Below are positions 9,468-18,489 of a DNA stretch of 64,000 nt, piece by piece (position 1 is the stretch's first letter; each line of letters begins with the position of its first letter). Made by a program: the position numbers and the translations under genes. This stretch comes from Bacteroidales bacterium (GTDB lineage Bacteria; Bacteroidota; Bacteroidia; Bacteroidales; UBA932). The DNA lies in NCBI GenBank assembly GCA_017555965.1, contig JAFZFH010000116.1, positions 24,630 through 88,629 on the forward strand. The letters are read 5' to 3'. Under the pieces are notes generated by a model that was not told the origin of the DNA, ran no database searches, and saw only the letters and a program-made list of their open reading frames with translations.

Positions 9468-12400
9468 ATGAGTATATATAGAAAAGCGGTCAATAACCCG
9501 GTGACCACCTCGCTTGTGTTCATAGCGATGGCGATCTTCGGTATTTTCTCGCTGATTAACATATCTTTGGACAGGTTCCCGAAGTTTGATGCGAACGTCG
9601 TCATGGTCATGTCGTCGTATCCGGGAGCCAGTGCGGAGGATATCGAGACAAACCTTACAAAGGTTCTCGAGAACTCCCTTAACGGTGTGAGCGACCTCAA
9701 GGACATCAGTTCTACTTCAAAGGAAAACATCTCTCTCATCACTATGGAGTTCATCCAGGGTGTTGATATCGATGTCGCGACAAATGATGTCCGCGATAAG
9801 CTTGACATGGTGAACTCGGTGCTTCCTGATGGAGCGACTCTTCCTGTGATCTTCAAGTTCAGTGCTGATGACATGCCTATCATGATCATGGCGGCTACTG
9901 CACGTGAGAGCCTTCCTGCTCTTGAGAAGATTCTGGATGATAAGCTGGCAACACCTCTTGCACGTGTGTCAGGTGTGGGTACCGTATCCATCGCCGGTGC
10001 ACCTCAGAGAGAGATTCAGGTATATTGCGACCCTAACAAGCTCGAGGCCTATGGCCTTACCATATCAGGTATTTCAAGCTTGATCGCAGCTGAAAACAAG
10101 AACATCCCTTCAGGTTCCATCGATATCGGATCTAACGCATATGCTCTTCGTGTCGAGAAGGAGTTCAAGTCTGCAGAAGAGATGCTTGATATCGTGGTGG
10201 CTAATGCAAACGGAAAGACAATCTATCTTCGTGATGTTGCGCGCGTGGTTGACGGTGTCGAGGAGAGATACCAGGAGTCTTATATCAACGGTACTCAAGG
10301 TGCTCAGATCGTGATCCAGAAGCAGGCTGACGCCAACACTGTAAATGTGATCAAGGGTGTGAAGAAGGAGCTTGAGACCATCAAGAAAGGTCTTCCTTCT
10401 GATATCGAGATCAGAACAGTCGTGGATAGCTCGGATAACATCCTCAATACACTCAACTCATTGAAGGAGACCATTATCCTTACCTTCCTCATCGTGATGC
10501 TCGTGGTTTACCTCTTCCTTGGAAGATGGCGTGCAACCTTCATCATCGTGCTCGCGATTCCGATCTCGCTCCTTGCATCATTGATGTACCTCTGGGCTAC
10601 CGGAAATACATTGAACATCGTGTCAATGTCGTCGCTTTCAATTGCCATCGGTATGGTGGTCGATGACGCGATCGTAGTGCTTGAGAACATTTCGACACAT
10701 CTCGAAAGAGGTGCCAAGCCGAAGGAGGCTGCAGTACATGCGACACAGGAGGTGGGTATCTCGGTAATCGCATCTACTTTGACAATGCTTGCCGTATTCC
10801 TTCCGTTGACAATGATCAAGGGTATGGCAGGTCTCATGTTCAAGCAGCTAGGATGGATTACAAGTATCATCATGATTGTCTCTACAATCGGTGCTCTTAC
10901 ACTTATCCCGATGCTCTGTTCGCAGTTCTTGAGATTCAAGCCTAAGCATGGTAAGCTCCATGATCTGATCTTCGGAAACTTCAACAGATTCATCGACCTC
11001 ATTTCAAGAGGTTACAGCCATGTGATCAACTGGTGTGTAGGACATAGAGCAACGGTTCTGCTTGCGTCCCTCGCGGTATTTGCAGTCACAATAGGACTTC
11101 TTGCTCCTTCGTTGAAGACAGAGTTCATGCCTAAGTCGGACGACGGACGTATCACTGTTCAGCTCGAGCTTCCTGCCGGAACCGGTCAGAACGTGACAAG
11201 AGTTCTTGCTCATGAACTTCACGGAAAGTTTGCTGCAGCTGTGCCTGAAATCGTGAACTGCTCATATGCATTCGGTCAGGCGGATACAGATAACTCTTTC
11301 GCTGCAATGCAGAACAACGGTACTCACGTCATTTCTTACAACATCAACGTTGGAAGTATGGAGCTCCGTGAGCGTTCTCTTGCTCAGATTGCAGACGAAA
11401 TCCGCGCAATCCTCGCACATTATCCTGAGTTCAAGAAGGTGCGTGTGACAGAAGGCGGTCAGCAGGGTATGGGTGGTGCTTCGACAGTGGACGTGGAGAT
11501 CTACGGCTACGACTTCGAGACAACAGACCAGATCGCAAAGCAGGTTCAGCAGAAGATGCTTCAGGAAGGCTCATATGCACAGGTTCTTCTCAGCCGCGAT
11601 GAGTATACTCCTGAATATCAGGTGGATTTCGACCGCGAGAAACTTGCTCTTAACGGACTGAACAGTACTACGGCAGCCTCTTATCTGAGTGCAGCAATGA
11701 ACGGATCGACAATGTCATTCTACCGTGAGGATGGTGACGAGTACGATATCCGTGTGCGCTATGCTCCAGAGTTCAGAACCGGTATTGAGGATATTGAGAA
11801 CATCCTTATCTACAATAACATGGGCAAGGGAGTCCGCATCAAGGATCTCGGAACAGTTGTCGAGAATCTTACTCCTCCTTCGATTACAAGAAAGAATCGT
11901 GAGCGTCTGATCACAGTGTCGGGAGTTGTAGCAGACGGTGTCGCACTTTCTGACGCCGTCGAGCTTACAGAGGCTTCTCTTGAGGAAATGGAGATGCCAT
12001 CTGAGATCATGACAAGAATCGGCGGTACATACGAAGACCAGCAGGAGATGTTCGGAGACCTCATCATGCTTCTTATCATGATCATCATACTCGTGTACAT
12101 CGTGATGGCATCGCAGTTCGAGTCTTTCATGAGCCCATTCGTGATCATGTTCTCGATTCCGTTTGCATTCGTAGGTGTGCTCCTCGGACTTTGGGTTACA
12201 GGTACTGCACTCGGTGCAATGGGACTTGTCGGAATCCTTATCCTCATGGGTATCGTAGTAAAGAACGGTATCGTGCTTATCGACTACACAATCCTTATGC
12301 GTGAGAGAGGAAAGAGTATTGAGGAGTCATGCGTCATCGCTGCCAAGTCACGTCTCCGTCCTATCCTCATGACAACCCTTACTACAGTGCTCGGTATGAT

Positions 12401-12572
12401 CCCTATGGCTGTAGGTCAGGGCGAGGGTGCTGAAATGTGGCGTTCACTCGGTATGGTTGTGGCATGGGGTCTCTCTGTGTCGACACTCGTTACCCTTGTA
12501 ATCATCCCGACATTGTATGCGTCAATGTCTACATGGCAGCTTCGCCGTGCTGAGCGCAAGGCGGCAAAGTGA
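9468..12572 (+). CDS. RND efflux transporter permease (AcrB/HAE1 type)
   Basis: The 1,034-residue inner-membrane pump has the usual internal duplication: a transmembrane helix near residue 12, a large periplasmic loop, five helices near 335-500, then the same again in the C-terminal half. The proton-relay aspartates lie in GMVVDDAIVVLENI (Asp399-Asp400). The second half has GIVVKNGIVLIDYT. It exports hydrophobic or amphipathic compounds by proton antiport; the substrate cannot be inferred. Absence of heavy-metal-efflux features favours the drug/HAE1 branch. Confidence 0.97.
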   Translation: MSIYRKAVNNPVTTSLVFIAMAIFGIFSLINISLDRFPKFDANVVMVMSSYPGASAEDIETNLTKVLENSLNGVSDLKDISSTSKENISLITMEFIQGVDIDVATNDVRDKLDMVNSVLPDGATLPVIFKFSADDMPIMIMAATARESLPALEKILDDKLATPLARVSGVGTVSIAGAPQREIQVYCDPNKLEAYGLTISGISSLIAAENKNIPSGSIDIGSNAYALRVEKEFKSAEEMLDIVVANANGKTIYLRDVARVVDGVEERYQESYINGTQGAQIVIQKQADANTVNVIKGVKKELETIKKGLPSDIEIRTVVDSSDNILNTLNSLKETIILTFLIVMLVVYLFLGRWRATFIIVLAIPISLLASLMYLWATGNTLNIVSMSSLSIAIGMVVDDAIVVLENISTHLERGAKPKEAAVHATQEVGISVIASTLTMLAVFLPLTMIKGMAGLMFKQLGWITSIIMIVSTIGALTLIPMLCSQFLRFKPKHGKLHDLIFGNFNRFIDLISRGYSHVINWCVGHRATVLLASLAVFAVTIGLLAPSLKTEFMPKSDDGRITVQLELPAGTGQNVTRVLAHELHGKFAAAVPEIVNCSYAFGQADTDNSFAAMQNNGTHVISYNINVGSMELRERSLAQIADEIRAILAHYPEFKKVRVTEGGQQGMGGASTVDVEIYGYDFETTDQIAKQVQQKMLQEGSYAQVLLSRDEYTPEYQVDFDREKLALNGLNSTTAASYLSAAMNGSTMSFYREDGDEYDIRVRYAPEFRTGIEDIENILIYNNMGKGVRIKDLGTVVENLTPPSITRKNRERLITVSGVVADGVALSDAVELTEASLEEMEMPSEIMTRIGGTYEDQQEMFGDLIMLLIMIIILVYIVMASQFESFMSPFVIMFSIPFAFVGVLLGLWVTGTALGAMGLVGILILMGIVVKNGIVLIDYTILMRERGKSIEESCVIAAKSRLRPILMTTLTTVLGMIPMAVGQGEGAEMWRSLGMVVAWGLSVSTLVTLVIIPTLYASMSTWQLRRAERKAAK

Positions 12573-12613
12573 CAAGTTGACAATCGTAAAACAAGGAAAT
12601 TACATTGAAAAAT

Positions 12614-12907
12614 ATGAAAGGAATTTTTATAGCATACGACCAGGCATATAACATGGAGATCGCTGATGTTCTTGAGGCTCTCGGATGTAAGGGATTCACT
12701 ATGTGGCAGGACATTGCCGGCCGCGGCGGATATACCGGAGAACCGCATCTCGGAAATCATGCATGGCCGACCATGAACAATGCAATCCTGACATTTGTAC
12801 CTGATGAAAAGGTAGATGAGATCCTTTCAAGGCTTCGTGCAATGGATGAGGAAACACCTGATCTCGGCATCAGAGCCTTTGCTTGGAATGTAGAAAAATA
12901 CTACTAA
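12614..12907 (+). CDS. PG0541 family transporter-associated protein
   Basis: A ~97-residue protein found after RND pump genes in Bacteroidota. Its pattern (MKGIFIAYDQAYNMEIADVL, a glycine-rich central loop, then AILTFVPDEKVDEIL) suggests a beta-alpha-beta ferredoxin-like or PII-like fold; that fold is an inference. No catalytic motif is visible. The ATG at 12614 is preferred; a TTG at 12605 sits closer to an AAGGAAA ribosome-binding sequence and would add three residues. A role as a small cytoplasmic regulator of the pump is plausible but untested. Confidence 0.8.
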   Translation: MKGIFIAYDQAYNMEIADVLEALGCKGFTMWQDIAGRGGYTGEPHLGNHAWPTMNNAILTFVPDEKVDEILSRLRAMDEETPDLGIRAFAWNVEKYY

Positions 12908-12926
12908 GTAAAAACAGGTATCATTA

Positions 12927-12968
12927 TTGTAATTCCAGTCGTAAATTTTTATATTTGCGACTGGAATT
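12927..12968 (+). promoter_or_regulatory. trxA promoter with inverted repeat around the -7 box
   Basis: TTG (12927-12929) and TATATTTG (12950-12957) are spaced by 20 nt, a good Bacteroidota promoter. The -7 box lies in the 16-nt loop of a perfect 11-bp inverted repeat, AATTCCAGTCG (12931-12941) and CGACTGGAATT (12958-12968). A T-rich run follows, so the repeat may also end the efflux operon. An operator is the alternative. Confidence 0.6.
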
Positions 12969-12984
12969 TTTATTTTTTAATGCT

Positions 12985-13299
12985 ATGGCACACGTAATTA
13001 CTGATGCGAATTTCGCAGAAACTTTGAATACTGACAAGCCTGTTCTCGTTGATTTCTGGGCTACATGGTGCGGACCATGCAAGGCTATTGCACCTATCGT
13101 TGAGGAGATCGCTGCTGAATACGAAGGCAAGGCAGTCGTTTGCAAATGCAATGTTGACGATTGTGATGATGCTCCGATGAACTATAATATCAGAAGCATT
13201 CCTACCCTTCTTTTCTTCAAGAACGGTGAGCTTGCTGACAGACATGTCGGAGTGATTTCAAAGGCAGACCTTGCAGCAAAGCTTGATGCATTGATGTAA
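12985..13299 (+). CDS. trxA: Thioredoxin
   Basis: The 104-residue cytosolic thiol-disulfide reductase has the active site WATWCGPCK and the conserved cis-proline segment IRSIPTLLFFKNG. I chose ATG 12985 (MAHVITDANFAETL), the usual thioredoxin N-terminus; the open frame extends upstream but through the promoter and its inverted repeat. It has its own promoter and is followed 13 nt later by the beta-barrel gene. Confidence 0.96.
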   Translation: MAHVITDANFAETLNTDKPVLVDFWATWCGPCKAIAPIVEEIAAEYEGKAVVCKCNVDDCDDAPMNYNIRSIPTLLFFKNGELADRHVGVISKADLAAKLDALM

Positions 13300-13312
13300 T
13301 TTGAATTGAGTC

Positions 13313-13909
13313 ATGAAAAGATTACTTGTCGTCATTGCCGCCGTTCTGGTGGCAATGTCATCTTCAGCCCAAGGAAAATTCGGCGTTACGGCAGGTGTGA
13401 ACTTCAATGCTGCCAGCATTGATGGCATACAGACTGAGTCTAAGGCCGGATGGAATGCCGGCGTAACATATGCCGTCAATCTGCCGTTAGGTTTTTCCAT
13501 TCAGCCATCATTGGTCTATACTCAGAAAAACGCTTCTCTGGTAGCTCAGGATTTCGGATTCTTTGATGATGTAGTAGCCAATGATCTGGTTCAGAGTGTG
13601 GGTTCTCTGATTCTTCCTGTTTCAGTGCAGTGGGGTCCGGACCTTATCGTCGCACGGCCGTTTTTTGACGTTACACCATATGTGGGATATTCGTTGTCAA
13701 ACAAGCTTAAGGGAGAGGCATCCGGACTTTCCGGTGTAATTGACGGTAAGAACTCGTTGGAATATGGACTTGGAATTGGCGCCGGTCTTGACGTATGGAG
13801 GCTACAGGCTATCGTGCGTTACAACTGGAATTTCGGAACAATGGGAATTCTCAAGACGGACAGTCTTGATTATGGGGGGCTTTCAGTCAGTGTTGCATTC
13901 TTCTTCTAA
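13313..13909 (+). CDS. Outer-membrane beta-barrel protein (PorT-like)
   Basis: The 198-residue protein has a signal peptide (MKRLLVVIAAVLVAMSSSAQ) followed by alternating amphipathic strands, starting with GKFGVTAGVNFN and ending in GGLSVSVAFFF with a terminal phenylalanine, as expected for an OmpA/PorT-like eight-strand barrel. Similar small barrels are common in Bacteroidota and mostly uncharacterised. It is followed 9 nt later by the LOG gene. Confidence 0.8.
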   Translation: MKRLLVVIAAVLVAMSSSAQGKFGVTAGVNFNAASIDGIQTESKAGWNAGVTYAVNLPLGFSIQPSLVYTQKNASLVAQDFGFFDDVVANDLVQSVGSLILPVSVQWGPDLIVARPFFDVTPYVGYSLSNKLKGEASGLSGVIDGKNSLEYGLGIGAGLDVWRLQAIVRYNWNFGTMGILKTDSLDYGGLSVSVAFFF

Positions 13910-13918
13910 GATAAAGTA

Positions 13919-14452
13919 ATGAAAGGAAAAATAGCGGTGTTCTGCTCCGCAAGTTTTGAAATAGATCCTAAATATAACAAAGTCGCCCGTGAATTTGTAC
14001 GGGCGGCTTCGTTGTCTGGATACGGTATAGTGACCGGAGGTACTGTAAAGGGTACAATGGGTGTTGTTTCCGACGAACTTGTTGCTGTCGGTGGCTATCA
14101 TCGTGGCGTGATTCCTCGTTTTATGGAAAAGTTGGTCTATCCGGATCTTACTGAGGTCATCTGGACAGATACAATGGCAGAAAGAAAGATCCGTCTGAGA
14201 GAGGATACCTTTGCAGTTGTTGCACTTCCTGGCGGAATCGGTACTTTGGACGAGATTATGGATACGTTTGCATGTATATATCTGAAACAGTATGACGGAC
14301 GTATCTATGTCCTGAACTACGAGGGTTTCTATGAGCCGTTGAGGAATCTTCTTCAGCATTATGTGGATGAGAAGATGCTTCCGAAGGAAGCGATGTCAAA
14401 CATAAGATTTGCAGATACTCCTGAGCATCTGCTGGAAATGTTACAGGAATAA
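13919..14452 (+). CDS. LOG family protein (TIGR00730; Rossmann fold)
   Basis: The 177-residue cytosolic protein has the diagnostic LPGGIGTLDEIMDTF motif (about residues 102-116) and an earlier ERK segment (AERKIRLREDT) that provides the conserved arginine. Family members include cytokinin riboside monophosphate phosphoribohydrolases, which release base from nucleoside 5'-monophosphates. Here the physiological substrate is unknown; AMP hydrolysis or nucleotide salvage is possible. One base separates it from the polyprenyl synthase start. Confidence 0.88.
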   Translation: MKGKIAVFCSASFEIDPKYNKVAREFVRAASLSGYGIVTGGTVKGTMGVVSDELVAVGGYHRGVIPRFMEKLVYPDLTEVIWTDTMAERKIRLREDTFAVVALPGGIGTLDEIMDTFACIYLKQYDGRIYVLNYEGFYEPLRNLLQHYVDEKMLPKEAMSNIRFADTPEHLLEMLQE

Positions 14453-14453
14453 G

Positions 14454-15437
14454 ATGGATATAAAGGCAATAAAGGAATATCTCGGCGTTGATTGGCTGGC
14501 TGTGCAGAATCAGATATCGTCTTCTCTGAAGAGTGATATCGGTCTCTTGAATGCGACCAATGATTCTATTCTTGCGCATTCGGGAAAGCAGCTTCGTCCT
14601 ATGTTGGCGCTTCTGATGGCCAAGGCATGTTCGGGTGGGTCGGTTTCTGATGCGGCGATAAAATATGCTGCAGCTTCGGAACTGCTTCATAATGCTACAC
14701 TTCTTCATGATGATGTGGCTGATGACAGTGACAAGCGTCGAGGGGTGCCTACCATCATGTCTCTTATGGGACCGGCGGTTTCGGTCCTGGTAGGAGATTA
14801 CTGGCTTGTGAAGGCGATGGAACTGATCCTGGACGTTTCTGATGATTCTGCAAAAGTGATGAGGATCTATGCTAAGACCTTGAGCGACCTTGCCGAGGGA
14901 GAGATGCTTCAGCTGCAGAAGGCTCAGAAGGGTGACACGGATGAGAGGGATTATCTTAGAATCATATATAACAAGACGGCCTCTCTTTTTGAAGCCTCTT
15001 GTGTTTCTGCTGCCATTTCTGCCGACGCTTCGGAGGAGATGGTAAAGGCTGCAAAAGATTATGCTGTAGCTTTGGGCATTGCCTTCCAGATCAAGGATGA
15101 CATATTGGACTATGTCGGAACTGATGCAGTCGGCAAGCCGCTCGGAGCAGATATTCTTGAGCAGAAGATAACAATGCCTCTTCTCGGTGCGATGGCAAAT
15201 GCCGGCAGCCAGAAGGAGCAGGAGGTAAGGACAAAGATTTATGACATAGTTTCTCATCCGGAGTACAGGGATGAGATCGTTCAGTTCGTGAAGGATAACG
15301 GCGGCCTGGAATACGCAGTGTCGAGGCTCAATTCATATGTCGAATCCGCGGTCGGAGCATTGAACATGTTCCCGGCTTCTGTGGCTAAGGACAGCCTTGT
15401 TGAGCTTGCGCATTTTACAGCCGATAGAGTGATGTAA
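14454..15437 (+). CDS. Polyprenyl diphosphate synthase
   Basis: The 327-residue trans-isoprenyl diphosphate synthase has the first aspartate-rich motif LLHDDVADDSDKRRG near residue 85 and the second, QIKDDILDY, near residue 214. It elongates allylic diphosphates with IPP, giving either the octaprenyl/solanesyl side chain of menaquinone or a shorter product; chain length is not readable by eye. ATG 14454 (MDIKAIKEYLG) is used because the upstream frame overlaps the LOG gene. Its stop overlaps the holB start by one base. Confidence 0.92.
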   Translation: MDIKAIKEYLGVDWLAVQNQISSSLKSDIGLLNATNDSILAHSGKQLRPMLALLMAKACSGGSVSDAAIKYAAASELLHNATLLHDDVADDSDKRRGVPTIMSLMGPAVSVLVGDYWLVKAMELILDVSDDSAKVMRIYAKTLSDLAEGEMLQLQKAQKGDTDERDYLRIIYNKTASLFEASCVSAAISADASEEMVKAAKDYAVALGIAFQIKDDILDYVGTDAVGKPLGADILEQKITMPLLGAMANAGSQKEQEVRTKIYDIVSHPEYRDEIVQFVKDNGGLEYAVSRLNSYVESAVGALNMFPASVAKDSLVELAHFTADRVM

Positions 15438-16492
15438 TGAGATTTGCTGACGTCATAGGAAATAAGACTGCGGCTGATGCCTTGTTGACCATGGCGGACA
15501 GCGGCAGGGTTGCTCATGCGATGCTGTTTTATGAGAATGAGGGCTGTGGGGCACTCCCTCTGGCTCTTGCCTATATCCAGTATCTGAACTGCAGCAATCC
15601 TCATGATGGTGATTCCTGCGGAGAGTGTCCTTCGTGTCGTCAGATGGCGAAACTTGTACATCCCGACGTTCATTTTGTCTTTCCGGTCAACAAAGGACCA
15701 AAAACTTCCGATGACAAGCCGACATCGGAATCATATATAAAATATTGGCGTGAACTGGTTCTGGCAAATCCATACTTCAAGGAGGCAGATCTCCAGAAGG
15801 CGATTGGCATAGAAAGCAAGAGCGGCCTTATCGCTGTGGCTGAAGCCAGGCATATCATCAGCAGGTTGTCGCTGACTGCCGTTGCTGACGGATATAAGGC
15901 TGTGATTTTCTATCTGCCTGAGAAGATGAATCAGGAGACAGCAAACAGGCTTCTTAAGATGGTCGAGGAACCGCCTGAAAAGACAGTCTTCATATTCATA
16001 ACGCATGCGCCTGAAAAGGTGCTTCAGACCATATTCTCCCGCTGTCAGAGCCTTCGTGTCCTGCCTTTGAGCAAGGATGAGATTGCTGCGGTACGCGCTA
16101 TGGCTCCGAAGGAGGACAGGGAGGAGTATGACAGATTCATGGAATTGTTCTCCGATCTCATGAATTCCATTGTGTCCAGGGATCTCTATGCTGCTTTGGA
16201 ATGCGGAGAGCAGGTCGCATCCCTTGAATCGCGCGAAAAACAGAAAGGTTTTTGTACCTTTGCAGGAGAATGTATCAGAAAGATATTCATGCTTCAGCAG
16301 AAGCTGCAGCAGATTGCCGATATTCCTGAGGAGGAAGAGGCGTTCTATTCCGCTATGGCGGACAAGTGCGGCAAGAAGTTCTGCTCGAAGACGATAACAA
16401 ATATAGAGAAGGTCTCATATATGATAGACAGGAACGTGAATTCCAAGATCCTGTTCTGTGACCTTGTCAACCGTATGTTTTTAAGTGTATGA
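15437..16492 (+). CDS. holB: DNA polymerase III delta-prime-like subunit
   Basis: The 351-residue clamp-loader AAA-type subunit has the zinc-binding set CGECPSCRQM, an SRC-like sensor in FSRCQSLRVL, and the delta-prime hallmark MNQETANRLLKMVEEPPEK. The P-loop is degenerate (FYENEGCGALPLAL), as is usual for delta-prime, which does not hydrolyse ATP. It overlaps ricT by 4 nt at its end. The neighbourhood (holB then ricT) is the common Bacteroidota and Firmicutes order. Confidence 0.9.
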   Translation: MRFADVIGNKTAADALLTMADSGRVAHAMLFYENEGCGALPLALAYIQYLNCSNPHDGDSCGECPSCRQMAKLVHPDVHFVFPVNKGPKTSDDKPTSESYIKYWRELVLANPYFKEADLQKAIGIESKSGLIAVAEARHIISRLSLTAVADGYKAVIFYLPEKMNQETANRLLKMVEEPPEKTVFIFITHAPEKVLQTIFSRCQSLRVLPLSKDEIAAVRAMAPKEDREEYDRFMELFSDLMNSIVSRDLYAALECGEQVASLESREKQKGFCTFAGECIRKIFMLQQKLQQIADIPEEEEAFYSAMADKCGKKFCSKTITNIEKVSYMIDRNVNSKILFCDLVNRMFLSV

Positions 16493-17685
16493 CAGAATCA
16501 TCAGAATCAAAGAAATATGACTGTTCCAGAGGATGTGTGGTTGAGCGTGCCGAGTCAGGTGAGCTCGAATGTACATATCGTCAGGGATGCTGCAAGCTGG
16601 AAGTCTATGACTGGCTTGCAGGAGTAAGTCAGGAACAGTTCAGGGAGTATTTTGAAGTACGTTTCAAGAATACTCGAAAAGGAATATACAGAAATGCTTC
16701 AGGACAGAGCATCAAGACTGGTGATCTGGTCATTGTTGAGGCTGCCAATGGACATGATCTGGGTATCGTGACATTGGAAGGACCTATTGTCGGACGTCAG
16801 ATGAAGTCCAAGAGGGTCAATCCTGAGACTTTCGAGTTCAAGAAGATATATCGCAAGGCCAAGCTGTTCGATGTCGAGAAATGGCAGGAGGCCATTGCTC
16901 GTGAGCACGAGACAATGATCCGTTCTAGGCAGATCGCCGCAGAACTTGGTCTCGACATGAAGATCGGTGATGTGGAATTCCAGGGTGATGGAACAAAGGC
17001 TATCTTCTATTATATCGCAGACGGCCGTGTCGACTTCAGACAGCTTATCAAGGTCTTTGCTGAAGAGTTCCGTATCCGAATTGAGATGAAGCAGATCGGT
17101 GCCCGTCAGGAGGCCGGTCTTATCGGCGGATTGGGCGTGTGCGGACGTGAGCTCTGCTGTTCGAACTATATTTCAAGTTTCCAGTCAATCACGACTTCTG
17201 CTGCACGTTGCCAGGATCTGTCGCTCAATCCTCAGAAGCTTGCAGGTCAGTGCGGCAAGCTGAAGTGCTGTCTCAACTATGAGACTGCTGCGTATATGGA
17301 TGCCCAGTCAAGAATTCCTAAGGTATACAATCCATTGGAGTTTGAGGATGGCCTTGCATATCTGATGAAGACGGATATCCTTCGTGAGATCATGTACTTC
17401 TCATATGATCCTCAGTCACTTGCGAACCTTTATCCTCTTTATGCCGAGGATGTATGGGATATTATCCGAATGAACCGCAATGGCGAGAAGCCGGCTTCAT
17501 TGAAGGATGATACCGCACAGGTTGCTCCTGAGTTTGTTACAGCTGTGGGAGATGATGCCATCAACCGTTTTGATGAGGCGCGCAAACGCAAGAAAAAGAA
17601 GAAGTCACGCAGCGGTGGCGGACAGAAGAAGCAGGGAAACGGAAAGAATAATCAGCAGAAGCATGGGAAAGGACAAACTTCGTAA
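16489..17685 (+). CDS. ricT: PSP1 domain protein, RicT (YaaT) family
   Basis: The 398-residue protein has a PSP1 C-terminal domain with the conserved cysteines CGRELCCSNYIS and CGKLKCCLNYE (about residues 222-264). In Bacillus, RicT with RicA and RicF forms an iron-sulfur complex that affects RNase Y and mRNA maturation. Only the RicT-like subunit is seen here, so the role in this phylum is unclear. The last ~40 residues are a Lys/Gly/Asn-rich disordered tail. Additional cysteines near the N-terminus (CSRGC and CTYRQGCC) may also bind metal. Confidence 0.88.
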   Translation: MTESSESKKYDCSRGCVVERAESGELECTYRQGCCKLEVYDWLAGVSQEQFREYFEVRFKNTRKGIYRNASGQSIKTGDLVIVEAANGHDLGIVTLEGPIVGRQMKSKRVNPETFEFKKIYRKAKLFDVEKWQEAIAREHETMIRSRQIAAELGLDMKIGDVEFQGDGTKAIFYYIADGRVDFRQLIKVFAEEFRIRIEMKQIGARQEAGLIGGLGVCGRELCCSNYISSFQSITTSAARCQDLSLNPQKLAGQCGKLKCCLNYETAAYMDAQSRIPKVYNPLEFEDGLAYLMKTDILREIMYFSYDPQSLANLYPLYAEDVWDIIRMNRNGEKPASLKDDTAQVAPEFVTAVGDDAINRFDEARKRKKKKKSRSGGGQKKQGNGKNNQQKHGKGQTS

Positions 17686-18487
17686 ATTCAAGGAGAACGA
17701 GAACTTCAGATGTCTGGTTCAGCCGGCTACGTCTGAAGTCTTGAACTGTGATCATCCGTTGAAGGGAAATTGGGGACGTGATTTCTTTGGCAATGACAAC
17801 CCGATAATTCTTGAGCTCGGATGTGGAAAGGGTGATTATACTGTCGACCTTGCGGAACGTAATCCTTCGTTCAATTATATAGGTGTCGACATCAAGGGTG
17901 CACGTCTCTGGAAAGGTGCCAAATATGCTGAAGAGCATGGCCTGAAGAATGTCGGTTTCCTCCGTACACGCATCGAATTCATCGAGTCTCTTTTTGCTGC
18001 CGGTGAGGTTGCTGAAATCTGGATAACATTTGCGGATCCTCAGATCGGCCGTGAAAAGAAGCGTCTTACTGCACCCCTTTTCATGAACCGCTACCGTAAC
18101 TTCCTCAAGAAGGAGGGAATTGTGCATCTGAAGACAGACAGCAGATACCTGCATGAGTATTCCCGTGCAATGGCGGAACAGAATGACTTGAAGATACTTG
18201 CTTGTGCTACAGATATTTATGGTGCAGACAGAGAGCGTCTTTACGAGAGCGGACTTTCGTCTCTCTGCGGAAGCGACGCCGTAGACGCCTTGTTTGAAGT
18301 ACAGACTTTCTATGAGTCTCAGTATCTTGCACAGGGCTTTGAAATCACCTATCTCTCCTTCCTCGCCGATCATGAGGGACCATACGTAAGTCCTGAGTGG
18401 GAAGAGGATAAATGGAAGGACGAAGGACACCACTTCGTGATTCCTTCAGGTCTTCCGGTGGCTTCTAAATTCTATCCGGAGGGATAA
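17663..18487 (+). CDS. trmB: tRNA (guanine-N7-)-methyltransferase
   Basis: The 274-residue SAM-dependent enzyme makes m7G46 in tRNA. The SAM motif ILELGCGKGDYTVDLAERNP and the tRNA-binding ITFADPQIGREKKRLT segment are present (ADPQ in place of the common PDPW). I chose ATG 17663 (MGKDKLRKFKENENF), which overlaps the end of ricT by 23 nt; the longer frame only re-reads ricT sequence. It ends 3 nt before the convergent NlpC/P60 gene. Confidence 0.93.
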   Translation: MGKDKLRKFKENENFRCLVQPATSEVLNCDHPLKGNWGRDFFGNDNPIILELGCGKGDYTVDLAERNPSFNYIGVDIKGARLWKGAKYAEEHGLKNVGFLRTRIEFIESLFAAGEVAEIWITFADPQIGREKKRLTAPLFMNRYRNFLKKEGIVHLKTDSRYLHEYSRAMAEQNDLKILACATDIYGADRERLYESGLSSLCGSDAVDALFEVQTFYESQYLAQGFEITYLSFLADHEGPYVSPEWEEDKWKDEGHHFVIPSGLPVASKFYPEG

Positions 18488-18489
18488 TT

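Noticed and set aside
14256-15257. Minus-strand open frame of 333 codons
   Set aside because: It lies antisense to the LOG and polyprenyl synthase genes, whose catalytic motifs are clear.
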